The notes beneath the pieces were generated by a model, which did no database searches, was not told the origin of the DNA, and worked only from the letters and a program-made list of their open reading frames with translations. Source: Ornithodoros turicata (taxonomy: Eukaryota > Arthropoda > Arachnida > Ixodida > Argasidae). From it: a DNA stretch of 64,000 nt. The translations under genes and the position numbers were made by a program. Every line of letters starts with the position of its first letter. The stretch's first letter is position 1. The DNA lies in assembly GCF_037126465.1 (NCBI RefSeq), contig NC_088206.1:70497687-70561686 (forward strand). Reading direction: 5' to 3'. Below, one piece after another: positions 45,718-55,659 of this stretch.

Positions 45718-48700
45718 ATGGCCGACAAGAACCCTAAGACGGACGCCAATGCATTTAAAACGAGGGTCGCCAAAGGACAGAGCCGTGCCGGGACACCAGA
45801 AAGGGTGGCCCCTAGCCGCCCCAGGACTCCTCCGCGAGGTTCCAGAAAGAAAGCCGACGAGAAGAAGCGACGTCAGGAGGAACTAGAGGTGGCGAACGTC
45901 CAGGGCAACTTGTACCGCTACTCTCTTTCGTTATCTGACTTTTCACATCACCGACAAGACCCGAAGACGCCGCTCGGTGCCCGAACGGCCGCTGGTGGCA
46001 AAAGTGCCTTTCAGCAGTTCAAGACTACAGCGTTTCCAAAGACAGGTGTGTCTCCTAAGCAGGCTGACCAGGCGTACAAGACGGGATATCTTCAACAGAC
46101 CGCGGCTGCAGGTGGAAAAGATGAGAACCATGCTGATATCAAGGCGCAGCTCCGGGAGGTGAATATTATTGACAGCGTAGGAGCAACTTGTCTCCAGCCT
46201 AGGCAGGCGGACTCCTCGTCTACCCGACGTTACCCCTCCCCCCACCTTCAGGAGCTTATATTTTGGAATATAAGCTGGTGACAGTTTATGCTCCAGGCGC
46301 GTTTCAACCTTGACAAGTGGGGCGCAAGGCGTTTTCACCTGTTACGTTGTAACTTGTAATTTCATTTAGTGCCCGTCCTGAAGCTCGAGGGATGCAGCAT
46401 TTCGTAAATTCGTCAACGTTCATAATCGCGGACAGATTGAAACTGGTTCGTGAATGTAATTACGTGTAATGGGTATTTCTTTTACTACACCGAACGTGGG
46501 GTATCTAGGGTACCAAAAATTGACCCTTAAATATAGGGAATAGATAAATTGCGTTACTTGTAATCAATTACCTTTTTGAGTAATTTTTCGAGTAATCAGT
46601 TACTTTAAAGTCAAAGTAATTTATCGAGTAATCAATTACTTTTCTGAGTAATCGATTACTCAGTAATTGATTACTTTCCCGGCAGAGACTAACTCATCCT
46701 TTAGATGTTCTGCCCCAAGTCAAGATCTTGTGCCGTCAGCCTTTGTTCTGGAATTTCAGGGTCTCTCCCTCTAATCTGGTCCTACACCAGTGTTGTGGTA
46801 CCTTTGTGGTAGCTTTGGAGGTTTAGTGAGTCATGGGGAAGTTCCACGCATGATCTTCGACAGTCGGGTCAACGTCTACCCGGGCGATAACTGCAGTAGA
46901 CGTACATATTTTTGGGTTATTTCAGCTGTTCCACTGTTGATCTTTCCTTTCTTCTTCTACTTCTTTTTTTTTTTTTTTTTGCTGAGGCACACAAAGACGG
47001 GTATAATTTGCGTGAATGCAGAGTAACGACCGGAGTAACGCGTTACTTTTCTACTCGTTACTCAATTACATTTGAAGCCCTGTAATTGGTAACGCTAATC
47101 AATTACTTTTTCCGTACAAGTAACGGTAACGGTAATCAATTACTTTTTTCGAGTAACGGGCACAAGTCTGCCCGATTGTCATCTGAGTTTAAGAGATGCG
47201 AGGCTGTCCAATGCAGATGTTCGCAATGAAACGTGTGATATTCGCTTAGATCCTTAGTGACACAGATTGGAAGGTCTCCTCCATGGCTGCGGTATGCTGT
47301 CTGATGGCATTTTCGTTTCAGCTGGCAAAACAGGACCCCGACGCAGCCGTTCGGCTGCGTGCCCTCTACCCGGACATAGGAGGGCTCGAAGAGCGCAAAC
47401 AAGAGATGCGCGCGATTAAGGGACGGGTTCCGGACGGGACGCACTCGTCATTGAACAAAGAGTGTCTCGTGGCGCTAATAGTCATCCTCGCTCAAGTTAT
47501 TGGCGTCGCCCTGTTCATCTATGCATTGCAGAACTTCTTTCGTGAAGACACTGCCAGCACGGTAGCGGGATCGTACGATCGTACGGCCGATCCTAGCGTA
47601 AGAAATTGGTTCTTTTGGCGTTGAGTTGGGCAACCACGCGCTCCTCTGAAGCCGCGTAGAGTGCTTGCTTGAATCGTGATAGTGCCAGCGACACCTCCAG
47701 ATGCCTGCTTACCGATATTGTCGCTGACGATTTCAAACACTGGCTTTCTGGAGCTAGAAGCGCATGGCTGCCCATTTGCATAGAGATTCCATAGCACGGT
47801 CTCGCTGAAGCGATCAAGCTGTTTCTATGTGGCGCTGGTGTCTTCAGTTTGTCCATAGACTACGTAAGACATTGTCGAAGGGTCGATTGTCGAGTTCTAG
47901 AATCTCCGACCCGTCCAAACGTGTCTAAACGCTCTTTTTCTCATCAAACGTATGCAGCGCGACGAAAACAGCGGCTACGGGCCAGTCTACACGATGTCGG
48001 CCAGGCGCCGAAGGACGCATTCCGACCGTGCTCTTAAACGAAGAGGGAAGATGCCCCAGCCTTCCAGATCCACCACGGTGTCGTCGAGATCCAGCAGCTC
48101 CGGGACGCATAACCGCACGACGATGTGTGTGTTTCAGTCGCGAAGTGAGGGTCTCGCCGTTAACGGCCGTGCGTACAGTGCCGATAACTTCATGTACGAG
48201 TACTGCGACGTTGTCATCTACTGCTGTCTGAACGTGGTCTCAGGATACGGGATCGTTCCTCGGCAGGGCCAGGAGGCTAGCTTCGATAAGTTCCGTGTTA
48301 CCGCCACGAAAAGCCGTCACGTGAATAGTGTCGGCGCTGCTGTGGGAGGACTCGAAGATGATGCACTTATTCGAAGACTATTTGAAGCTTCCGTGGACGA
48401 AGCCCAGGACCACTTTACGAAGGTTGGCGATATAGGTTGAGATATTTACCGACATATATTGAGATGTTTACTGCTCCATTTCTTCTAGCACGCTGTAAAC
48501 TTGGCCGTCGCCAAAAAGTTCCAACGGATCTACCTCTATTGGCCCATGTCTCCGGGCTTCAAAGTCGACAACGCTGCGGACGCATTCAACAGGGTGCATG
48601 CCATTATGTCACGTGCCAATATCAGCATGGGTCTGGTAGTTCGACAGGGCTTCGAGCTCCACGGCTTTTACAGTGTTGCAGCTCAACTGGGCGACTCCCT

Positions 48701-50579
48701 GGGACATGCGTCTTTGTTGGTCGTCCCCCCATCTTACGTGGCTGGTGACTTTAGGCCTCGAGTGCTTACGTGAGTCTTGTTTGCGTGCTCATATGTTCCT
48801 AAAGAAGCATGTAGCGTCTGAAAACAAAAAATGCCGATGGAGGAACAGCCCTAGGACACACATTCGCGCGCAAAAAGTGCAGTGCCTTTTGGGTCCATGG
48901 GTCAAAGGCTCGCGGAACTCCTTGCCCCGTCTTCCAGCCTGCACTAGTGACGGCGCACCTTACGGCGCGCCTTCTCGCGGTTGTATTTGGCGCCCCGTCT
49001 GACGCACAGCAGCAGACAGGTCGCCACAGGGGTGCCATCCAGTGTGTTACTGCATAGACGAAAGCGTGCTGGGCGAACGCAATGCATTCTGGACAGGTCA
49101 CAGCAAACGTGTTAGACGGCCGCACGCCACAACACGCCAGAATGATCTTGGAGTTTTTCTTTCTTTCTTCTGCTTTGCTTTTTCTTTTTTTTTTTTGCAA
49201 ACTAATTTTCTCGGGAAATGCGCGCCTCTCAATGAAATATTTTGCGTGGCAGTTCCTGAAGGCGGTATTTTTATTTTACTTTATATTAGTTGTCTCGAAG
49301 AAATACGACATCGAAGAGGAAAAAGGTACAGTGAGTATAAAAAGTATAAAAGTGAAAATAGATTGCACACGGATGTGACAATTACATGGTATATGAAATG
49401 TACTTTATCATGTAATTACATTTGTGTAAGCTGTTTTCACTCTTCTGTTCCTGTTTCTGTTTTGCTGTTATGAGAACACATTGGCATGAACATACAGCGA
49501 ATTTCAGAGATGGCAGTAAGTGGACCAGGAATAAGGCGATTCCATTCGATTCCCATTTTTGGGGTGGGATGGAAGGGTTGGAAAATACATTTGTTCTGCA
49601 GTATGGGACGCCGACCCTTTGACCCCTGGTCCACTAGAGATGAGATGTAGTGGGGGGATGGGATATATATGTTGCAAAGTAACGCATTCCGATAGTATAT
49701 TTTTATGAAAAAGACACACGGATTATTTTTTAATGTCTCACTTCAGTTATGCTGGCTGTGCGTGAGTACTTGCCTAGTATGATGCGGATGGCCTCTGTTT
49801 TGAACTGACTAAGTTACAGATAGTGCATATTCAAGCTTAGGTCGAGTTTTGTAGAGAGAAAAACTGCGGTGCTCGAGAAAAATTTATTTATATTTATTTA
49901 TTTAATATTTATAGGAGGTTACCTGGTTACCGCGTGATATTCCCATATGTTCTACTTCCATGCATCTATGTATCAGCGTGTTTATATAAACCGTAAAACA
50001 AGGTTCCCTCTATGCTCCTTTAACGAAATGCAGGTGTAAAAGCATGCCTGTCAACAGCTTTTCTGACTGTGTAGATACTACAACGGGCTGAACATTGCGA
50101 AGATGGCGGTTCCTGCGGACATCACTGTGGACGGCGCTGCGACCAAGGTCTGCGTCCTCCTTCCCGGTTGGTCGCTGGTATCCCACGTGACGAACGCCAC
50201 GTATCCAATCAGACAAACTCAAGCGAGTGTGGGACCTGGTCCAGGAGGACCGACGACTAGAACAGGAGGGCACTGGGCGTCGTACGAGACGTGCCACGCT
50301 GTAGAGTCTTGCGCGACGAGGGACAGTTGGCTGTACTTCATGTGGGCCCTCTGCAACGCCACCTGGATCAGTTATCCGACTCCAGATCTCCTCCTGGACT
50401 TTATATGTGCTGTTCAACGTCGGACGGGACTCACCTGCTTCGGGTTGTGGGATTCTGACGCTGATGACTTCGCCGATTCTTGCGAAGAAGGCGTCTTCCC
50501 TTTAATGGAGGCGGTCTTCGAGATACCTTTGAGGTCTTGCCCCAACAAGACGTGTAACTCTGACGACTTTCCGTGTTGA
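45718..50579 (+). CDS. Type II membrane protein with catalytically dead GH18 (chitinase-like) ectodomain, paralogue 2
   Basis: Exons 45718-46158, 47322-47597, 47958-48422, 48489-48769 and 50075-50579 give 655 aa, with intron positions and phases (0,0,0,2) identical to paralogue 1. The start ATG has a good context (CCCATGG); the frame is open further upstream. The N-terminal 190 residues are basic and Lys/Arg/Pro-rich; NVQGNLYRYS matches NVEKDFYRYS of paralogue 1. One membrane helix is near residues 195-217, then a basic Ser-rich stalk. Ectodomain landmarks: MCVFQSRSEG, YEYCDVVIYCCLNV, SVGAAVGGLEDD, FQRIYLYWPMSP in place of FDGxDxDWEYP (Glu to Pro413; Asp triad to Gln406, Tyr409, Tyr411), and CFGLWDSDADDF near the C-terminus. 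Intron 3 is only 66 bp and its donor (AAG|GTTGGC) is non-consensus; the site is fixed by alignment to paralogue 1. ATTAAA near 50799 could be a polyadenylation signal. Confidence 0.72.
46530..47170. mobile_element. hAT-like MITE rich in GTAATCAATTAC motifs (intron 1 of gene 2)
   Basis: Dense palindromic words (AGTAATCAATTACTTT, GAGTAACG, CGTTACTTTT) occur in the first 160 and last 150 bp. The right end reads, on the minus strand, CAGACTTGTGCCCGTTACTC, a hAT-like CAG start. The left end is decayed and no matching 8-bp duplication was found. Body structure resembles the MITE at 6102-6619. Confidence 0.5.
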
Positions 50580-50879
50580 GAGCTATATATTTCTAGTTCT
50601 ATTTCTGTTTCTGTTTCTATTTTCTAGTTGTTTGTAGTCTAGTCGTGTTGAGCGAGCATTGATATGTAAGATTGCAATAGGATTCAGAGCATTGGATGGC
50701 AGTATATTCAGAAATACAAAACTCCACGGACGCTGGCCAGACGTATCGCTTTGGTTCATTTAATGGTTTTAATGACAGACGTTATACGCCAATGCTTGAT
50801 TAAACAACGCTAAGTTCGCAGCGGCGATGCTCTTGTGGGATTGGTCCGTTAGAGGAGCATTGAATCGACCCAACCCTCC
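50580..50879. other. 3' flank of GH18-like gene 2
   Basis: Probably 3' UTR up to the ATTAAA near 50799; nothing else recognised. Confidence 0.4.
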
Positions 50880-51613
50880 CATCGGATACCAGTTGCGTTA
50901 GCGTAATGCGCGTAAGGTTAACGAACCGTATTTTCGTTACCGTTTCCATTTTCGTTGCTGCAAGATTATCCGCTTCTGATACTGGTGCCCTTTCAATTGC
51001 GTTTCCGTCACGTTTCTATTTTCGGTAATGGAACGGCTGGCTTTGTTTTGCCCAAGAGCTGCTTTAGTGTCACGCGTATACACACTACACAAGTAATTTT
51101 ACGCCGTTGGGATGCGCACATCTTCAGTCCCTCAACACAACTCGACCAGCAACTCAAAGATGGGCGTAACCTTCATCAATGTCTCATTCATATAAGCGGA
51201 CACTCTCGTTAGTAAACAATACTGCCATAGCCAAGGTGAAACGGAAGAAAAAGTACAAAAACCGACAAATAAAAATCGTAGGCTTTCATCCTCGTGCTGT
51301 GGCGGAGTAGAGTCTGTCATGTGTTGATGTCATGGAGGACTGCGATGAACCAGTGTTTGAGATCCAATACTGCGCTTCCGCGTTTCCGCGTTGTCGTGTT
51401 GTATTTAGAGCATTACAGGGAATGGAGTCATCCAAAGACAAATGTCATCGCACAGCAGGAATAGCCATTACCAGATTTCAATACCGGACGATAATTTCAG
51501 TGCGTTTCCGGCAACGGAGAACCGTTGTATGCGTTTCCCTTATCGTTACCGTCTCTAATTTCGGTAATACATATACCGTTTCGGTTCCCGTTGCCATTAC
51601 CGTTCCCTGGCTA
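50880..51613. repeat. Probable MITE with CGTTACCGTTTCC motifs
   Basis: Repeated CGTTACCGTTTCC / GTTTCCGTTAC words cluster at 50905-50955 and 51495-51613. The right end reads on the minus strand CAGGGAACGGTAATGGCAAC, a hAT-like start. The left boundary was not found. Confidence 0.4.
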
Positions 51614-52221
51614 GAAGGAATCAAAGGCTTATGCTATCGCATTTCATTTGTTTCCTTCCTTCCTTCCTTCGTTCCCTCCCAAAGCAGTGCAGTCGACGTC
51701 ATCCCCATCGGCCTCATAGTCTCCTTATTGTTCTTCCTTCCTTCCTCTTTCCCCCCCCCCCCTGCCTATGCAGTGCAGTCGACCGGTCACCTTGCTCTCG
51801 CGCCGTGGCGGACAAGTAAAGGTGTCCGGATGGATCTGACATGACAACACGCAGGGAACAACACCACCAAAAAAAGAGAGGGATCGCGTGATAGTTCAGG
51901 ATACTACGGCTACTATGTTCATATTACGCAGTAAAAAAAGAATGTTTGTTCCACGTGTCTTTCATGCTACTTTAACGTGCAAACGTGGTCTGCTTATTAT
52001 ACCGTATTATCTCTATGCCGTTTCATCACGCAGGGAAGCAACTCTTGCTATGAGCGACGTGTGCAGGGGAACGTGGAGCGAGGGCAGCAGTAACCAGTGG
52101 CGGACAGGGTCAGAATTCGAAGGCACAGAAAGGGTAAGCCTCTGCCGCTCTTAGTGTTTTTACGGTGCAGAACCAAATGTTGTTTTTCGAGGTCTATTAT
52201 GTGCGTGGAGAATAAAGGGTC
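51614..52221. other. Gene-free spacer
   Basis: Two diverged copies of a TTCCTTCC... GCAGTGCAGTCGAC segment lie at about 51650-51700 and 51735-51783. No gene. Confidence 0.4.
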
Positions 52222-52517
52222 GGGTTTTTTTTTAAATTCCGTGTTAGCGCCGCGAAGCAACTGTGGCTATGAGCGGCGTACAGACGTGGACAGATGGAGA
52301 GAGGACGGCAGGAAGGAGTGGGGACAGGAGGGGTTAGTATGCGTCCTGGGGCGACTTCAGGGAGAACTGTGCAGACATTCGTCTGGATGGTCTTCGGAAA
52401 ACCCCAGGAAACCCTCAGACAGCACAGCCGGTGACAGGATTCGAACCCTTGTCACCGCCTCCCAGTCTCGGCGTGGAAAGCGATCATCCTATAACCACTA
52501 TGCCACGGGAGCTGGTG
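52222..52517 (-). mobile_element. Full-length tRNA-derived SINE (Ruka-like)
   Basis: On the minus strand: CCAGCTCCCGTGGCATAGTG, a tRNA-like head with the B-box GACAAGGGTTCGAATCCTG, body GGTTTCCTGGGGTTTTCCG and CAGACGAATGTCTGCACAGT, and tail GTTGCTTCGCGGCGCTAACA then CGGAATTTAAAAAAAA. It is complete relative to the 24386 copy and retains additional body sequence. Confidence 0.8.
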
Positions 52518-52570
52518 GGGCGGGTTCTGTTGAGCAACTGTGGGTAACTTTACTTCGATATGAATCACTC

Positions 52571-53040
52571 TTATTTTAAAGCGGCACCAGTTAGGTGCAG
52601 ACCTCCTACTGCTACTTCCGTGGTCCGCGTGCTCCGCAAAAAACGGCTATACTCGGAACGAACCGGATTCGGAGCGGCGTGTTGGCGATTGCGCGTAGTT
52701 TGGCAACGCAGGAGGTTGTGCAATGTCGTTGAAGGTCCAGCGTAGGTAAGCGCCTTGTGGCGGGAAAAGCTGACGGTGGCGATGTTATCAGATAGAAAGT
52801 CCGAACCGAGAATGACGTCGTAACAACCAGCAGGAAGAACGAGGGACACAGCCGGGTAACAGACGCTTAGTAAGTCGGGCGGTGCATAACTGCGACAGGC
52901 AAAATAGGTTCGCTGGCGACATTACTCACTAGGGGATTGGTGAAAGGAGTAGTCACTGTGTGTGACAACAGGGAGAGCAGCACCGGTGTCGACCAAAACA
53001 AGAACGGCACGATAGCAGTTGATGTTGTGAGGCTGGAACG
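52571..53040 (-). pseudogene. Ty3/gypsy aspartic protease fragment
   Basis: On the minus strand near 52975-53010 the sequence reads VLVLVDTGAALPVVTHS, the retropepsin DTGA active-site motif. Further on comes VSLVLPAGCYDVILGSDFL, matching the C-terminal flap/ILG region of retroviral-type proteases, and then a linker ending at 52571. An in-frame stop separates the two parts (TGA/TAA region near 52935). No reverse transcriptase follows, so it is a decayed fragment of a retrotransposon polyprotein. Confidence 0.65.
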
Positions 53041-53984
53041 CATAGAAAGGACAAATACATACGAAGCCTCAAGTGCCTAAGAAATTAATGATGAAACAAG
53101 GGAGGTCACTGAAAAAGTTAGCGAACTGTAGGACTCGAGCCCACATCTTACAGATGCTGCTTGCGCGGCTTCCGTCGTATGAATGTGTCAATGAGTGAGA
53201 AAACATGTAAGAGTGAAAGTGCAATGAGTGAGTGTATGTGTTTGTCCCTTCAGATGACGCGCACCCTTGCAAATCACTGGGTAGGTGTGTTAGCTTAGCT
53301 CAGTTGGTAAGAGGTAAGTTGGTCCGTCGAAATCAATAGCCATAACATTGAGGAGTTTCAGTCTCTGACAACGTCGCACCATTTCAACGATCACAATGCA
53401 ATAGTTATCACGCGGATATATAAACATTTTCTGTACGAACTTTAGCCCGTCCTCACTCAACCACACGCAGATGACGCTGGAATTCGCGTTACGGGAGTCG
53501 AATTTTTATTTTTATATTTTGCCAAAAATTGGGAAAATAGCGAGTCTAACCAGCTTTTTGTGTTTTCCAGGGCCAAGAATCGAAGTTCGTTTGGTGCCGT
53601 GTGATGCGAAAGTAAACACTTCTCAAGATTGCTGCCAAGCAACAGGTCACCGAAACTAACAAATAAATTCAACAAAACTCACAGACAAATAAATTCATTT
53701 TCAACTGGTTTCAATTCACACTTTCCCTCTGACTTAGTGCGAAGAAGGATTTCTTTTTACTCCAAAAAAGCTTCAAGAGTACTGAGACTCGAGACAATCC
53801 CGCTTTGGAGCTACAAGTAAAGGTAAGTAGGTAACAAGGAAGTAAGTAGGTATAAGTATTTACACTTGCCGAAAGTCTGTTGCTATTAGACAGAGATTAA
53901 ACCTTCCGACATGATAATAAAACTACGTAGACTCCTTTTCGGGACAATCGCCAGAATTCTCATGAAAGTAACCATAAAGAATTC
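53041..53984. other. Gene-free spacer with tRNA-like fragments
   Basis: An antisense B-box-like GTGGGCTCGAGTCCTAC (53128-53144) and an A-box-like TAGCTCAGTTGGTAAGAG (53295-53312) suggest scattered SINE heads, but neither has its partner box at tRNA spacing. No gene supported. Confidence 0.4.
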
Positions 53985-54350
53985 GTTGTTTGACCTCTAA
54001 CGTGGCCTTGTATCGGTTCTGGACGCCTTAATTTTGACAATTGGCACCAAAGGCAAAAGGGCTTACCTTTTTTGCCAAAAAATGAAAGTCCTCAAATCGA
54101 GCCGAAAGTAACCACAGGTAACCAGCAGGAACTGCCCCTTAATTTCAGCAGGTAAGTGAGTTCGAAATCAGACCTTCGAATTTCGGCCTGAGAAAGCACC
54201 AACGCTTAGATTTTTTTTTTTTTTTTTTCATTTTCGGCGAAAAAATAAAAGTGCTCCGATCGAGCCGAAATTGAGCTCAGATAATCAGCAGGAACTGCCC
54301 TTTAATTTCAGCAGGTAAGTGGGCTCGAAATCAGACCTTCGCCCTCACCT
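53985..54350 (+). repeat. Diverged edge monomers of the 154-bp satellite
   Basis: Two to three degenerate monomers sharing GGCTTACCTTTTTTGCC, AAAATAAAAGTGCTCCGATC, GAGCC, CAGCAGGAACTGCCC and TTAATTTCAGC with the main array, but with many substitutions and a CAGCAGGTAAGTG insertion absent from the homogeneous units. Confidence 0.8.
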
Positions 54351-55059
54351 TCACCTGCTTCAAAGAAACAAGACTTATATGTTATCGTATACACCTAGTT
54401 GCATGGAGAGGGCGCACAGCGCTTTCAGTGGCGAGTCTCTCACCCTGAAGGAAGGAAATCACGTTCTATATGACCTTAATAAGGATTGGTAATGAGGAAA
54501 AACTTAATAAAAAGAGGGTGTGGGAACTACAGAATATACGGAGTACGCGGCTGCCGTACTATGGTCTCGAATAAGAATTGTCAGTTGCTCTCTGTAGATA
54601 AATCGTGTAAATTAGAAGAAAAAGCCCCGCTTGGGCGTTCAGGAGGCTATGTAGCGAGCGCCATCTGTTATGCCAAGAATTAAGTTTCGCGATAGAGGCA
54701 AGGGGTTGCGTTGATAAGCCTCAGTTGATAAGGAATTTGTGACACGGTTTCGCTCGTGGGTGGGTAGCTCAGTGGGTTCGACGTTTCCTTTCTGCACAGA
54801 AAGACCCTGGTTCGAAACAGGATCTCTCTGAGTAAGGTTCGGGGGGTAGAAGCTGGTTAAATGTGAGGGTTAGATGTAAAGGAGGGTTAATGGGGAAGCC
54901 TAGGAGAGGGTGGGTCCGATAGGAGGAGGTCTGGCGGGAGTGCTCGCGAGGAGGCCCCGGGGGTGTGTTACGTGACCCTCGGGGCCACCGATGACCGGGT
55001 CCCCCCCCCCCCGGTTAGTTGCCTCATCCGGTAACTGACGCGGCGTCATTTCAGGGATT
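54351..55059. other. Insertion between satellite blocks, unassigned part
   Basis: Contains a tRNA-like segment at about 54757-54832: TAGCTCAGTGGGTTCGACG, then CCTGGTTCGAAACAGG. Its A- and B-box spacing suits a SINE head, not a clean tRNA. A C-run (55001-55012) and G/A-rich DNA follow. No gene. Confidence 0.45.
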
Positions 55060-55645
55060 CTCACCACGGTTATGAAACCTGGTCGGCTCTTTCTTTCGCT
55101 GCAAAACCAGAAGAGACTGGACGCCTAAAAGGACCAGACGACCGTTGTCTCCAGAGAAGCTTGCGAGAGCCGAATTCCAACATATCTTGGACAGAAGCAT
55201 CGCTCGTCCTTCCCCTGGAAGTACTTTCGCTGGGCGTTTTGCTCAGCCTGACCACCAGATGGGACCACTTGCACCACGACATAGCTGGTCTATTGCCACA
55301 TTCTTCTGGCCATCCACAGATTTACGCGTTGGCCAGGGGCGGACCCCAATATCGGACTTTCATCGCTATGAGGTATCTTTGTTCTGTGTCCCTCCCACTG
55401 TTACAACCGATCGTGACCCACAGTCCGAGGTGAACCCCCTTCACACCCTTTCCTCCTAAGTTTCCTCTGGTTGGACGTTTCCACCGCCAGCTCAAGGCTA
55501 CCATCGTGGCTCACGAAAATTCCGCCTCACTGTTCTTCATCCACCTTTGTCCTTGTGGCCACCTCTGCATCTGCCACCGTTCTCCTCCAGCGATCCCGTG
55601 CTTTGGTTCTGACAAGTTGGTCACACACCATTGACCTCGGATTGG
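55060..55645 (+). pseudogene. Ty3/gypsy polyprotein scraps within satellite DNA
   Basis: SPEKLARAEFQHILDRSIAR at 55145-55205 matches the segment just upstream of gypsy-type reverse transcriptase (KLxxAxxEFxxMLxxGIIRPS). At about 55475-55525 GRFHRQLKATIVAHENSA matches the integrase tail motif (VERFHRQLKAAL). The catalytic cores of both enzymes are missing and frames change between them, so this is an internally deleted, dead copy. Confidence 0.6.
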
Positions 55646-55659
55646 GACGTCAATTCACC

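Noticed and set aside
48799..49473. Frames of 133-143 residues on both strands in intron 4 of GH18-like gene 2
   Set aside because: Low-complexity Lys/Phe-rich translations of T- and A-rich DNA within an intron.
53291..53330. tRNA gene from TAGCTCAGTTGGTAAGAG
   Set aside because: No B-box at the right distance and no acceptor stem pairing; more likely a SINE head or chance.
54757..54832. tRNA gene
   Set aside because: A- and B-boxes are present, but the acceptor stem does not pair and no convincing anticodon arm can be drawn; kept only as a SINE-like head.
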